Positions 51,271 through 60,829 of a stretch of DNA of 64,000 nt are shown here, piece by piece. Every line of letters begins with the position of its first letter. The stretch's first letter is position 1. The stretch comes from Pseudomonas morbosilactucae (lineage in GTDB: Bacteria; Pseudomonadota; Gammaproteobacteria; Pseudomonadales; Pseudomonadaceae). The stretch covers positions 46,044-110,043 of the forward strand of contig NZ_JALQCW010000007.1 in NCBI RefSeq assembly GCF_023241715.1. Reading direction: 5' to 3'. A program made the translations under genes and the position numbers. Under the pieces are notes generated by a model that saw only the letters and a list, made by a program, of their open reading frames with translations, had not been told where the DNA came from and did no database searches.

Positions 51271-53442
51271 ATGCGTATCGGTCTTCTGCCCTCCCTGACC
51301 CTGGCATTGGCTTCCCTGCTGAGCAGCCAGGCCCACGCCAGTTCCGACGACATTTGTTACCCGACGTGGAGCCTGGTCAAGAACCGCCTCGACGCGTGCA
51401 GCAACCTGGTGTCCCTCAACCCGGGCAACGACAGCCGGGTCAACCTGCGCCTGTTGCTGGCCGACCTCGGCTCCTTGCCGCTGGCGCCCCGCGCGCTGAG
51501 CGAGGACAACCTGACCCAAGGCTTCGGCCCGGTGCCTTTTGACCTGTCGCGACTGAGCCCGGTGGCCGCCGATGGCGAGCAGAATGAGTCCGCCCCCACC
51601 GACAACGGTCAGCTCAACACCTTGTTGGCCGGCCTTCAGGTGCGGCGGGAAAGCAACGAGAACGCCGGCGATCAATTCCTCTACGGGGAAGGCAGCCGCT
51701 GCCGCAGCAACTCCGAAACCAGCGCCCTGGCCTTTGTCGAGCACGTGACCCAGGCCGACCTGCCCCAGGCTGAACAACGCACGCTGGCGCAAAGCCGGGT
51801 CAATCTGTTGACCGCCTGCCAATGGGACACCGCCCAACAAGGCGCGCTGTTGCCGACAGGCATCGAGTCGGCCACGGGCAAAGCCTTCGCCACCTACCTG
51901 CAAGGCGCTGCCGATTTCTACAGCGGGCGGTTTGCCGAGGCCAGCCAGGCCTTCACCGCCCTCAAAGACAGCAGCCAGCCCTGGCTGAAAGAAACCGCGT
52001 CCTACATGGCCGCGCGTACCCTGCTGAACCAGGCCCAGCAAAATGCCTTCGACGAGTACGGCTGGCTGAAGGCAGACCAGGTGGACCAGAGCGGCATGCA
52101 GCAGGCCGAAGCGGGCCTCGTTGCCTACCTCGAGGCCTACCCCCAGGGCGTCTACAGCGTCTCGGCCAAGGGTTTGCTGCGGCGCACCCACTGGCTGAGC
52201 GGCAACACCGAGGCCCTGGCCAAGGACTACGCCTGGCAGTTGGCACAAAAGGACGACAACCTGCGCAACCAGTCCCTGGATGAGTTGGTGGAGGAAGTCG
52301 ATAACAAGCTGCTGATGAGCGCCAAGCAACCGTTGCAGGCGCCACTGCTGCTGGCGGTCAAAGACCTGATGGCCATGCGCAGCCAGCCTGAACCCAGCCT
52401 GACCCGCGCCGCGCTGCTGGAACAGCAGGCCAGCTTCGCCCAGCAGCCGGTGCTGTATGCCTACCTGCAAGCGGCCTTCAGCTTTTACGTTGAGCAGAAG
52501 CCGGACGCGACGCTGAAACAACTGCCCGCCGAACTGCCGGCCAGCCTTGATTACCTGGCCTTCAGCCAACATACCCTGCGTGGCCTGGCCCTGGAAGCCA
52601 AGCAAGACTGGAAGGCCGCCGCCGAGCTCTGGCAGCAACTGCTGCCCCTGGCCACACTGCCGCTGCAACGGCAACAGCTGGAACTGGCCCTGGCGATGAA
52701 CTACGAACGCAGCGGGCAACTGGCCAAAGTGTTTGCCGCCGACTCGCCCATCGGCACGTCCCAGGTGCGCGCCTTGCTGCTGCGCCAAGTGGCGGGCGCC
52801 GACCTGCTGCGGCAACAGGCCGAACAGGCCAGCGACCCGGTGGAGCGCAGCAGCGCCCTGTTCGTCCTGCTCTACAAAGACCTGATGCGCGGCCAATACG
52901 CGGCGTTCGCTGAAGACCTGCAACGCCTGCCCACGCCACTGCCCCAGGAAAAGCTCGGGGCCAACCTGGGCTACGTCTACAACGACGGTCCCAGCCTGGC
53001 GCTGTTCAGCTGGCATGGCGAAGAGCCGGACGACGGCTATCGCTGCCCGAACATCGCCACCAGCGCCGCGGCCTTGCAACTCGACCCGAAGAACCCCCAG
53101 GGCCTGAACTGCCTCGGTGATTTCATCCGCCGCAACGACCTCGACGGCATGCCGCTGGATCAACAGCCCGACGCCGGCACCCTGGGCAGCACCGCCTCGG
53201 CCTTCAAGGGCAAGGTGTTCTCGCGCCTCGACGGCTATCAGCAAGTGATCAACAACCCCAAGGCGCCGCGCAATGACCGCGCCTATGCGCTGTACCGAGG
53301 CATCTACTGCTACGCCTCCTCGGGCAACAACCGCTGCGGCGGTGCCGGGGTCGAGCTGGCGGTGCGCAAGGCCTGGTTCCGACAGCTCAAGGGCAGCCTG
53401 GGCGATACCCAGTGGGCCAAGTCCCTGCGCTACTACTGGTAG
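51271..53442 (+). CDS. Large exported protein of unknown function with helical repeats
   Basis: A protein of 723 residues. A signal peptide ends near SSQAHA-SSDD. AAGGA lies 6 bases before the ATG. Cys residues are frequent (DDICYPTW, RLDACSN, RCRSNSE, RGIYCYASSGNNRCGG). The middle is helical and Ala/Gln-rich, resembling tetratricopeptide-type repeats (AKQDWKAAAELWQQLLPL). No named family recognised. It is followed after 3 bases by a DUF3142 gene, and the two are probably translated together. A periplasmic or outer-membrane-associated role is inferred from the export signal. Confidence 0.8.
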   Translation: MRIGLLPSLTLALASLLSSQAHASSDDICYPTWSLVKNRLDACSNLVSLNPGNDSRVNLRLLLADLGSLPLAPRALSEDNLTQGFGPVPFDLSRLSPVAADGEQNESAPTDNGQLNTLLAGLQVRRESNENAGDQFLYGEGSRCRSNSETSALAFVEHVTQADLPQAEQRTLAQSRVNLLTACQWDTAQQGALLPTGIESATGKAFATYLQGAADFYSGRFAEASQAFTALKDSSQPWLKETASYMAARTLLNQAQQNAFDEYGWLKADQVDQSGMQQAEAGLVAYLEAYPQGVYSVSAKGLLRRTHWLSGNTEALAKDYAWQLAQKDDNLRNQSLDELVEEVDNKLLMSAKQPLQAPLLLAVKDLMAMRSQPEPSLTRAALLEQQASFAQQPVLYAYLQAAFSFYVEQKPDATLKQLPAELPASLDYLAFSQHTLRGLALEAKQDWKAAAELWQQLLPLATLPLQRQQLELALAMNYERSGQLAKVFAADSPIGTSQVRALLLRQVAGADLLRQQAEQASDPVERSSALFVLLYKDLMRGQYAAFAEDLQRLPTPLPQEKLGANLGYVYNDGPSLALFSWHGEEPDDGYRCPNIATSAAALQLDPKNPQGLNCLGDFIRRNDLDGMPLDQQPDAGTLGSTASAFKGKVFSRLDGYQQVINNPKAPRNDRAYALYRGIYCYASSGNNRCGGAGVELAVRKAWFRQLKGSLGDTQWAKSLRYYW

Positions 53443-53445
53443 CCC

Positions 53446-54162
53446 ATGACGCGCCTCGGCTGTTGCCTGCTGCTGTGGCTGGGCCTCGCCGTCGGTGCCC
53501 AGGGCGCGGTGGACGCCCGCGAACACGACGCCTTCTGGCTGTGGAGCGGGGTCCAGCCCCAGCCGGTGCTGGCCCAGGCCAAGACCCTGTACATCCTCCA
53601 GGGCCAAGTCAGCCAGTCACGTCGGCACCCGGAACAGGGCGTGCGCCTGATCGCCCAGGGCGTTTCGGTGCCGCGCCTGCGCCAGGGTGACATCTGGGTG
53701 GTGTATCGCGCCCACACCCTGGCCTGGCCAGAAGCGGTCTATGAGCAATTGCTGGGGCAAGTGGAGCGTTGGCAAGCCGCAGGCAACCCCGTGGTGGGGG
53801 TGCAGATCGACTTCGACGCCAACACCCGCGAACTGGAGCGCTACGCCGACTTCCTGCGGGACCTGCGCCAGCGCCTGCCCGCGCAATACCGCCTGAGCAT
53901 CACCGGCCTGATGGACTGGGGCAGCCACGGCGACCCGCAAGCCATCAGCCAGCTCAAGGGGGTGATCGATGAAGTGGTGGTGCAGACCTACCAGGGCCGC
54001 CACAGCATCCACAATTACGCCGCCTACCTGCCGCGCCTGGATCGCCTGGGCCTGCCGTACAAGGTCGGCCTGGTGCAGGGCGGCGCCTGGCAAGAACCCC
54101 AGGCCCTGCGCGATAGCCCCTGGTTCAGGGGCTATGTGGTGTTTCTGCTGAACCCGCAATAA
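53446..54162 (+). CDS. DUF3142 family exported protein
   Basis: A protein of 238 residues with a signal peptide (LLLWLGLAVGAQG). The DUF3142 pattern is visible: HDAFWLWSGV, TLYILQGQV, VVGVQIDFDANTRELERYADFLRDLRQRLP, LSITGLMDWG, EVVVQTYQGRHSI, YKVGLVQG. The fold looks like a glycoside-hydrolase type barrel with QIDFDA as a conserved acidic strand end. Function unknown. It begins 3 bases after the stop of the large exported protein and has no ribosome site of its own, so coupling is likely. Confidence 0.85.
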   Translation: MTRLGCCLLLWLGLAVGAQGAVDAREHDAFWLWSGVQPQPVLAQAKTLYILQGQVSQSRRHPEQGVRLIAQGVSVPRLRQGDIWVVYRAHTLAWPEAVYEQLLGQVERWQAAGNPVVGVQIDFDANTRELERYADFLRDLRQRLPAQYRLSITGLMDWGSHGDPQAISQLKGVIDEVVVQTYQGRHSIHNYAAYLPRLDRLGLPYKVGLVQGGAWQEPQALRDSPWFRGYVVFLLNPQ

Positions 54163-54168
54163 GCGCGC

Positions 54169-56631
54169 TTACCAGTCGTAGGTCAGGCTCGACAGCACGG
54201 TCCGGCCTTCACCGTAGTAGCAGTCCACGTCACTTCGGCAGAGGTCGACATAGGTCTTGTCTTCCAGGTTCTTCACGTTGAGCGCCAACTTCACGCCCTT
54301 GAGTTGCAACGGCGATTTGCTCAAGTCGTAGGTCACCGCCGCATCCAGCACCGTGTAGGACGGAATCTGAAACGCGCCCGCATAGTCAGTGCCATAGCTG
54401 CTGCGCACATAGCGCGCGCCCAACCCGGCACCCAGACCAGCCATCGGGGTGTCACCCAGCAAGGTGTAGTTGACCCAGAGCGCCGCCGTCAGCGGCGGGC
54501 TGCCGGCCGGGTGGCGACCCTGGCGACCCGAATCATCCTTGGTGTACTTGATGTCGTTGCGCGACAACGAGCCGATCACTTCCAGGGCCTCGCTGAGGGC
54601 CGCCTTGCCTTCCAGCTCGAGGCCGACGGAACGCACCGCGCCGCTCTGATCGCTGAACATCGTTCCCGGGATCGAATTCAGCACGTTCTCTTGGTCCAGG
54701 TGATAGGCCGATATTTGAACAAAGCTCTCCTGCCCCGGCGGCTGGTACTTGATGCCCACTTCATACTGACGGCCGGTGGACGGCTCGAAGGCTTTGAAAT
54801 CGGCATCGGTGCCACTCAACGGCAGGAAGGATTCCGAGTAGCTGACAAAGGGCGCCAGGCCGTTATCGAACAGGTAGACCAGGCCGGCACGACCGCTGAA
54901 GGCTTCATCCTTGCCGCCGCTGCGCGTCTTGGCCAGCACCACTTCGTTGTCGGTCTTGGCCCAGTCGTAGCGCCCGCCGAGTACCAGCACCCAACGATCG
55001 AGCTTGATCTGGTCCTGCACGTACAGGCCGGTCTGGTTCACCGTGTTGTCCCAGCGATAGAGGCCGGTGAAGTCCAACGACTGGCCGTAGGTCGGGGTGT
55101 ACAGGTCGATGATCGGCGGGGTGCGGTCGTACTTGCCGGCGAACTGGGAGTTGAAGCGGTAGTAGTCCAGGCCGACCAGCAGGGTATGTTTCAGCGCCCC
55201 GGTGTCGAACTCGGCCTGGGCGATGTTATCCACCCCCAGCACTCGGTTGTGCTGCTTCCAGTCCACGCCATATCGGGTCATGTAGCGCTGATCGTTGGCG
55301 CCCGTCACCGGGTTGGCGACAAAGCTGTAGCCGTGCAAAGGCGCACGGAAGTGGTCGTCGACATCGGCGTAGCGGGCGTTCTGCTTGAGGGTCCAGGTCT
55401 CGTCAAGACGATGGGACAGCTCGTAGCCCAAGACAAACTGATCGCGGTCATAAGCGTTGACCCCCGGCTCGCCAAGGAACAGGTCGCGGTCGATCTTGCC
55501 GTTGACGGTGGACACCAGGGTGCCGATCCTCGGCAGCCCCTGGGCTTCAGGCACGTCATTGTCTTTCTGGTATTGGCCGAACAGGGTCAGGCTGGTGTCG
55601 TCATTGGGCCGCCAGGTCAGGCTGGGGGCGATGAGCTGACGTTTCTGCTCGGCGTAATTGACCTCCGACTGGCTGTCGGTGACCCGGCCGGTGAGGCGAT
55701 AAAGAAACTGCCCTTGCTCGTCCAGCGGCCCGCCCAGGTCAAGGGACACGCTCTTGTGGTCGTAGGTGCCAGCTTCCAGCACCACTTGGTGCAACGGCGT
55801 CTCGGTGGGGCGCTTGCTGACCATGTTGACGATCCCGCCGGGCTGGTTCTGCCCGTACAGCACCGAGGCCGGGCCCTTGAGCACTTCGATGCGCTCCAGA
55901 GTGTAGGGATCGATCTGCAGGGCGCCGCCGGTACTGCCGCCGCCGTAAGGCAGGTGCAGGCCGTCCAGGTACAACGGGGTCGGCGAGAAACCGCGCGAAG
56001 TCGGCTCATCGAAAACCTTCACCCGGTCGGCAAAACCGCCGCCGGTCATGCCCGGCGTATAGCGCAAGGCTTCGGTCACACTCATAGCGCCTCGGGCTTT
56101 GATCTCGCTCGCCGTGACGACGTTGATGGTCTGGGGAATTTCCACCAGGGCCGAGTCGGTCTTGCTCCCGGTGGCGCTGCGCTTGGCGACAATGCCGGCC
56201 ACCGGCCCCCAGGCACTCTCCTCCACCTGGGCGGCGCTGACCTGGGTCGCGCCCAGTTGCAGCGGACCGTCCGCGGCCTGAGGTTGCAACATCCAGCCGT
56301 TACCCGCCTGCACGGCCTGCAAGCCGCTGCCCGCCAGCACGCGCTGCAAACCCTGGGCAACCTCGTAGCGCCCTTGCAGGCCGTCGCTGCGCTTGCCTTC
56401 GGTCATTTGCGCGTCCACCGACAACAGGATGCCCGCCGCACTGGCGAAGCGGTTCAGCACTTGGTCGAGGCTGCCGGCAGCGATGTTGTACTGGCGCGCT
56501 TCGGTCTGGCTGGCCGTGTCGGCCTGGGCCAGGCCCGGCAACACCGGAGCGACGGCCAGCAGGCTGAGGAACAGGCCACGACGTACGGCGGCGCTCAAGG
56601 TCTGGGTGGTGGATGTGGCGTGGTAAGGCAT
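54169..56631 (-). CDS. TonB-dependent hydroxamate-type siderophore receptor with signalling domain
   Basis: A protein of 820 residues. Signal peptide to about residue 38 (LPGLAQA-DT). An STN signalling domain follows (YNIAAGSLDQVLNRFASAAGILLSVDA), then the plug (PQTINVVTASEIKARGAMSVTEALRYTPGM; VLKGPASVLYGQNQPGGIVNMVSKRP) and the barrel, ending CYYGEGRTVLSSLTYDW. That C-terminus is typical of the FhuA/FoxA/FiuA group. The start at 56631 (MPYHATST) has GGGGAG 8 bases upstream. It lies behind a FecR/FecI pair, so the STN domain should signal ligand presence to FecR. The exact hydroxamate (ferrioxamine or ferrichrome type) is inferred. Confidence 0.92.
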   Translation of the reverse strand: MPYHATSTTQTLSAAVRRGLFLSLLAVAPVLPGLAQADTASQTEARQYNIAAGSLDQVLNRFASAAGILLSVDAQMTEGKRSDGLQGRYEVAQGLQRVLAGSGLQAVQAGNGWMLQPQAADGPLQLGATQVSAAQVEESAWGPVAGIVAKRSATGSKTDSALVEIPQTINVVTASEIKARGAMSVTEALRYTPGMTGGGFADRVKVFDEPTSRGFSPTPLYLDGLHLPYGGGSTGGALQIDPYTLERIEVLKGPASVLYGQNQPGGIVNMVSKRPTETPLHQVVLEAGTYDHKSVSLDLGGPLDEQGQFLYRLTGRVTDSQSEVNYAEQKRQLIAPSLTWRPNDDTSLTLFGQYQKDNDVPEAQGLPRIGTLVSTVNGKIDRDLFLGEPGVNAYDRDQFVLGYELSHRLDETWTLKQNARYADVDDHFRAPLHGYSFVANPVTGANDQRYMTRYGVDWKQHNRVLGVDNIAQAEFDTGALKHTLLVGLDYYRFNSQFAGKYDRTPPIIDLYTPTYGQSLDFTGLYRWDNTVNQTGLYVQDQIKLDRWVLVLGGRYDWAKTDNEVVLAKTRSGGKDEAFSGRAGLVYLFDNGLAPFVSYSESFLPLSGTDADFKAFEPSTGRQYEVGIKYQPPGQESFVQISAYHLDQENVLNSIPGTMFSDQSGAVRSVGLELEGKAALSEALEVIGSLSRNDIKYTKDDSGRQGRHPAGSPPLTAALWVNYTLLGDTPMAGLGAGLGARYVRSSYGTDYAGAFQIPSYTVLDAAVTYDLSKSPLQLKGVKLALNVKNLEDKTYVDLCRSDVDCYYGEGRTVLSSLTYDW

Positions 56632-56732
56632 TCCGGAACTCCCCATGAGAATGCGTCTTGATCGACTTTCAAGAGGTATCCCGAGCGGGGCAGCAAAACC
56701 GACAAAGGCCAGGCGAATTATTTTTTCCGCTC

Positions 56733-57689
56733 TCAGCCCCGGGCCTTGAGGGTCACCCAATAGCGGGTCACGGCGTGGGCGCGCACCGGCAACGAGCGCT
56801 CCAGGGCCTGGATAATCGCGTCGTGGTCATCCAGGGGGAACACCCCGGTCAGCAACAGGTTGGCCACCTGCGCATCACAGCGCAGCACCCCGGCGCGGTA
56901 GCGCGAAAGCTCGGCGATAAACTGCCCCAGCGGCTGGCGCTCGGCGATCAAACGCCCCTGGCTCCAACTGCTGGCGTTGGGGTCCAGCGCCTGCCTGGCG
57001 CCCACCTGATGGGCGTTGAACCACAGCCGATTGCCGGCCTGTAGCTCCACCACCGGCGCCTGCCGGGGGCTAATGCGCAACGCACCTTCGTAGAGGTCGA
57101 CCCGGGTGCCGCCCTCCAGGTCGCGCACGGTAAAGCGCGTGCCCAGGGCCTGGATATCACCGGCCGGGGTCTCGACAATCAGCGGCCGCGACGGGTCCTG
57201 GCCGCTGTTGAGCTGGATCTCGCCACGGATCAGCCGAATGCGCCGTTCGCGGGCGCTGTAGAGCACGTCAATGGCGCTGTCGCTGTTGAGGTCCAGGCGG
57301 GTGCCGTCGCTCAAGGTCAGGTGGCGGATTTCCCCGGTGGCGGTGTGCTGCCCGGCAAACGCCGCGCGCCACGGCTGGCTGCCTTGGACCAGGTAACCGC
57401 TGCCACCGGCCACCAACAGCAGCCCCAGCAACTTCAGGGCCGAGCGGCGCTGGCGGTCGGGCAAGGCCTTGAGCACCACCCGGGCGCTGTCGGCGGGCAC
57501 GTCACCCAAGGTCTGCTGCAGTTGCTGCAGACGCAGCCAGGCCCGTTGATGCTCGGGGTGAGCAGTCTGCCAGCGGGCGAACGCCAAGCGTTGCTGATCA
57601 TCGAGTTCACCGCCCCAATGCAGCATCAACCATTCACTGGCCTGCTCGACGATTTCGGGGGCGATGGGCGCGTCGTGGGTCGCTCTCAT
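56733..57689 (-). CDS. FecR-family anti-sigma / signal transducer
   Basis: A protein of 318 residues. N-terminal cytoplasmic domain with ASEWLMLHWGGELDDQQRLAFARWQTAHPEHQRAW, one membrane helix (ALKLLGLLLVAGGSGYLV), then the periplasmic FecR domain (IRHLTLSDGTRLDLNSDSAI, VETPAGDIQALGTRFTV) and a C-terminal STN-binding part. The start at 57689 overlaps the sigma-factor stop by 4 bases. It receives the signal from the receptor and releases the sigma factor. The fully open frame to 57974 runs into the sigma gene and is rejected. Confidence 0.93.
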   Translation of the reverse strand: MRATHDAPIAPEIVEQASEWLMLHWGGELDDQQRLAFARWQTAHPEHQRAWLRLQQLQQTLGDVPADSARVVLKALPDRQRRSALKLLGLLLVAGGSGYLVQGSQPWRAAFAGQHTATGEIRHLTLSDGTRLDLNSDSAIDVLYSARERRIRLIRGEIQLNSGQDPSRPLIVETPAGDIQALGTRFTVRDLEGGTRVDLYEGALRISPRQAPVVELQAGNRLWFNAHQVGARQALDPNASSWSQGRLIAERQPLGQFIAELSRYRAGVLRCDAQVANLLLTGVFPLDDHDAIIQALERSLPVRAHAVTRYWVTLKARG

Positions 57690-58195
57690 TCTTCGTAGAC
57701 CACCTGGTAGCAAGCCTGGATCGCCCGAATCATGTACTTCTGCACCGAGCTGACGGTCACCCCCAGGCGCTCGGCGATCTGCGCGTAGGTCAGGCCCTCG
57801 AACTGCGACAGGACAAAGGCCTGGCGCACCTTGTCCGGCATGCGGTCGAGCATGGCGTCGATCTGCATCAGGGTTTCGAGGATCAGTGCCCGGGTCTCCA
57901 GGGACGGCGACTCCGGTTCGGGCAAGTGGGCGATGCTTTCCAGGTAGGCCCGCTCGATGCGCAGCCGACGCCATTGGTCGATCACCAGGTTGCGGGCGAT
58001 TTGCGCCAGGTAGCTGCGGCTTTCCAGGGGCCCGGGAAAGCGCCCCGAAACCAGGAGCCGCAGAAACGTGTCCTGGGCCACGTCCGCCGCGTGCTCGCGA
58101 TCCCCCAGGCGTTTGCGCAACCAGCCCTGCAACCAGCCATGGTGGTCAAGGTAAAGACGCTGGACCTGAGCGTTGCCGTCAGTGGTTGCTGCCAT
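57686..58195 (-). CDS. FecI-family ECF sigma factor
   Basis: A protein of 169 residues. Region 2: HHGWLQGWLRKRLGDREHAADVAQDTFLRLL and LAQIARNLVIDQWRR. Region 4: MPDKVRQAFVLSQFEGLTYAQIAERLGVTVSSVQKYMI. The start at 58195 (MAATTDG) has a GGGAAC-type weak site; a Fur box lies just upstream, so it is made under iron limitation and then directs RNA polymerase to the receptor gene. Operon order is sigma, FecR, receptor. Confidence 0.93.
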   Translation of the reverse strand: MAATTDGNAQVQRLYLDHHGWLQGWLRKRLGDREHAADVAQDTFLRLLVSGRFPGPLESRSYLAQIARNLVIDQWRRLRIERAYLESIAHLPEPESPSLETRALILETLMQIDAMLDRMPDKVRQAFVLSQFEGLTYAQIAERLGVTVSSVQKYMIRAIQACYQVVYEE

Positions 58196-58218
58196 GGAAG
58201 GGAACCGTGTGCATGATT

Positions 58219-58237
58219 GAGAGCAATTATCATTACA
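58219..58237. promoter_or_regulatory. Fur box before the FecI-type gene
   Basis: The minus-strand TGTAATGATAATTGCTCTC matches the 19-base consensus GATAATGATAATCATTATC in 13 positions, including the central AATGATAAT. It lies 24-42 bases upstream of the ATG at 58195. Confidence 0.65.
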
Positions 58238-58267
58238 CTTTTGCCAACTTCCAGGCAAAGCCCGTTT

Positions 58268-59737
58268 TCAGCGAACCGCCACTGGCGCCTGCAACGGGTA
58301 CACCGACTCCCAGCCGCCACCCAGCGCCTTGTACAGGCCGACCATGGACAGGGACACGGCGGTAGAGCTTTCCACCCATTGCTCCTGGGTCGTCAGCAAG
58401 GCGCCTTGCACCGTGAGCACGTTGACGAAATCCACCACCCCTTCGACGTATTGCTGTTGCGCGGTGCTCAGGGCGATGCGGTTCTGCCGCACCGCTTCGG
58501 CGAGGCTGTCGCGGCGCAACTGGTTGGCGTTGTAGCGGGTCAGTTGATCGTCGATTTCATGCCAGGCCCGAAGCACGGTCTGTTGATAGGCCACGGCCGC
58601 TTCCTGCTGCTGGGCTTCACGCAGTTGCAGCATGCCGCGCAGGCGTCCGCCGTCGAACAACGGCAGGCTGAACTGCGGGCCGATGCCGAACTGACGTGAA
58701 CTCCAGGAGCCGAAATCCGCCAGTTGCAGGGCCTGAGTCCCGAGGTTGCCCGACAGGGTGATGCGGGGATAGAAATCGCCCTTGGCCACGCCGATGCTGG
58801 CAGTGGCGGCATGCAAGCGCGCCTCGGCCTGGCGGATGTCCGGGCGGCGCTCGGCCAGTTGCGACGGCAAGCCAATGGCCACTTCGCGCGGGGTCTGGGG
58901 CACCGGCGCATCGGCCGCCAACTCGGCATTCAGCGCCTGGGGCGCCTCCCCCATGAGCAGGCTCAGGGCGTTGATCAGTTGCGCCTGGCGCTGCTGCAAA
59001 TCCGGCAGGCGCGCCTCGATGGTCGCCACTTGCGCGGCGGCTTCGGCCACGTCCAGGTCAGTGGCCACGCCGTCGGCCAGGCGCAGCTGGGAGAGCTTGA
59101 GGCTGTGGCGCGCCACGTCCAGGTTCTGCTCGGTCACGGCCCGGGTGCTCTGCACGCCACGCAACTGGATGTAGTCCTGGGCGGTTTCCGCCAGCACCGC
59201 CAACAACACGCCACGGCGATCGTTTTCCGCCGCTTCCAGGTTGGCGTCGGCGGCTTCGGTTTCGCGCCGTACCCGGCCCCACAGGTCCAGTTCCCAGGAG
59301 GCCGAAAAGCCCGCTTCCCACAGATTGAAGGCGGACTTGCCGCTGTTGCCCGACGGGTCGTTCAGGCCCTCGGCGCTGTTGCGCTTGTGGGCATAACCGC
59401 CAGTGGCCGCGGTGCTCGGGTATTCCTCGGCGGTGATCACCTGGCGCGCTGCACGGCTCTGTTGCAAACGGCTGCTGGCCAGTTGCAGATCGAGGTTATC
59501 GGTCAGCACCCGGCGGCTCAGGGCCGAGAGCTGGGCGTCATGGAACACGTCCCACCAACGTTCCTGCATGGCGCCGTGCACGGCCTGGCTGGCACCTTGC
59601 TGCTGCGGCATCGACCAATGGCCGGCCTGCGGACCTTCGGGGCGCTGGAAATCCGGGCCGACGCTGCAGGCGGACAGGGCCAGCACACTCAGCAACAACA
59701 GCGAGCGACGCCCGCCCATGGCGTGTACAGGGTTCAT
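58268..59737 (-). CDS. NodT-type outer-membrane efflux lipoprotein
   Basis: A protein of 489 residues. Lipobox LALSAC near residue 24, then the typical VGPDFQRP. Two outer-membrane efflux domains with long helical hairpins (LQLASSRLQQSRAARQVITAEEYPS). The ATG overlaps the adaptor stop by 4 bases. It completes a tripartite efflux system with the HlyD adaptor and MFS pump upstream. Substrate unknown. Confidence 0.92.
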   Translation of the reverse strand: MNPVHAMGGRRSLLLLSVLALSACSVGPDFQRPEGPQAGHWSMPQQQGASQAVHGAMQERWWDVFHDAQLSALSRRVLTDNLDLQLASSRLQQSRAARQVITAEEYPSTAATGGYAHKRNSAEGLNDPSGNSGKSAFNLWEAGFSASWELDLWGRVRRETEAADANLEAAENDRRGVLLAVLAETAQDYIQLRGVQSTRAVTEQNLDVARHSLKLSQLRLADGVATDLDVAEAAAQVATIEARLPDLQQRQAQLINALSLLMGEAPQALNAELAADAPVPQTPREVAIGLPSQLAERRPDIRQAEARLHAATASIGVAKGDFYPRITLSGNLGTQALQLADFGSWSSRQFGIGPQFSLPLFDGGRLRGMLQLREAQQQEAAVAYQQTVLRAWHEIDDQLTRYNANQLRRDSLAEAVRQNRIALSTAQQQYVEGVVDFVNVLTVQGALLTTQEQWVESSTAVSLSMVGLYKALGGGWESVYPLQAPVAVR

Positions 59738-60804
59738 CGCTGGGTCACCTCGCGTGCACTGTCGGCGCCGCGACGGGTGTCGACCCGGGCCTCCACCGAC
59801 ATCCCCACCCGCAGGCGCTCGGTCAGCGGTTGGTTGGCGTCCAGCAGGATTTTCACCGGAATGCGCTGCACCACCTTGGTGAAGTTACCCGTGGCGTTGT
59901 CCGGCTTGACCGCCGCGAAGGTCACCCCGGTGGCCGGCGCCAGGCTTTGCACATGGCCTGACAGCGTCTCGCCGCCGAGGCTGTCGACCTGCACCTGCAC
60001 CGCTTGCCCGGCGTGCATGTCGGTGAGTTGGGTTTCCTGGAAGTTGGCCACCACGTAGGCCTGCTCCAGGGGCACCACGGCGAGGATCTTGCTGCCCGGG
60101 GTGACGTAGGCACCCACCCGCACCGCGCGCTCACCGACCATGCCGTCCACCGGCGCCACGATGCGCGTGTAGGACAGCTCGTAGCTGGCCATCTCCAGGG
60201 CCGCCTGGGCGCGCTTCAAGCCACCTTCGGCAGCGTCACGCTGGGCACTGAGGATGTCCACCTGCTTGCGCTCGGCCGCCAGCACCGCCGTGGCATTGGC
60301 CAGGCGTGCATTGGCCTGGTCGATGCGGGTACGCGCCTGCTGGGCGTTCTGCACCGTGCCGGCGCCCACACCGGCCAGGTGGTTGTAGCGGTTCAGTTCA
60401 TGCTCGGCGAAGTCGCGCTCGGCCTTGGCCGCCACGAGGGTGGCCTGGGCCTGGGCAATCACCGAGACCTGGCGTTCCAGGGTGGCCTGGGTGTTCAGCA
60501 ACTGGGCCTTGGCCACCAGGGTTTCGGCATCGGCGGCCTGGGCGGCGGCGCGCAGGTCGCGGTCGTCGATCAAGGCCAGCAATTGCCCAGCCTTGACCTG
60601 CTGGTTGTCCTCCACCAGCACCTCTTTGATAAAGCCCGCGACCCGCGGCGCCACCAGGGTGTAGTCGGCGGCGACGAAGGCGTCGTTGGTGCGTTGTTCG
60701 GACGCCTTGCCGAACAGGCCCGGCACCAGCCCATAGAGCAGCGCGCCGACAGCCACCAGCGCGCCGACGGCAATGGCCACTTTGTGTGTGTTTTGGGTTG
60801 TCAT
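59734..60804 (-). CDS. HlyD-family efflux adaptor (EmrA-like)
   Basis: A protein of 356 residues with an N-terminal membrane helix (VAIAVGALVAVGALLYGLVPGL), a biotinyl/lipoyl-like half (YTLVAPRVAGFIKEVLVEDNQQVKAGQLLALIDD), a coiled-coil hairpin (KAQLLNTQATLERQVSVIAQAQ) and a barrel (YTRIVAPVDGMVGERAVRVGAYV). It joins the MFS pump to the outer channel. 25 bases lie between the pump stop and this start. Member of the EmrA group. Confidence 0.92.
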   Translation of the reverse strand: MTTQNTHKVAIAVGALVAVGALLYGLVPGLFGKASEQRTNDAFVAADYTLVAPRVAGFIKEVLVEDNQQVKAGQLLALIDDRDLRAAAQAADAETLVAKAQLLNTQATLERQVSVIAQAQATLVAAKAERDFAEHELNRYNHLAGVGAGTVQNAQQARTRIDQANARLANATAVLAAERKQVDILSAQRDAAEGGLKRAQAALEMASYELSYTRIVAPVDGMVGERAVRVGAYVTPGSKILAVVPLEQAYVVANFQETQLTDMHAGQAVQVQVDSLGGETLSGHVQSLAPATGVTFAAVKPDNATGNFTKVVQRIPVKILLDANQPLTERLRVGMSVEARVDTRRGADSAREVTQR

Positions 60805-60829
60805 AAAAACCTTCCGTCTCAGTGAGCGT

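Noticed and set aside
51076..53607. 843-codon minus strand frame over the exported protein gene
   Set aside because: The + strand frame has a signal peptide and ribosome site; the minus frame has neither.
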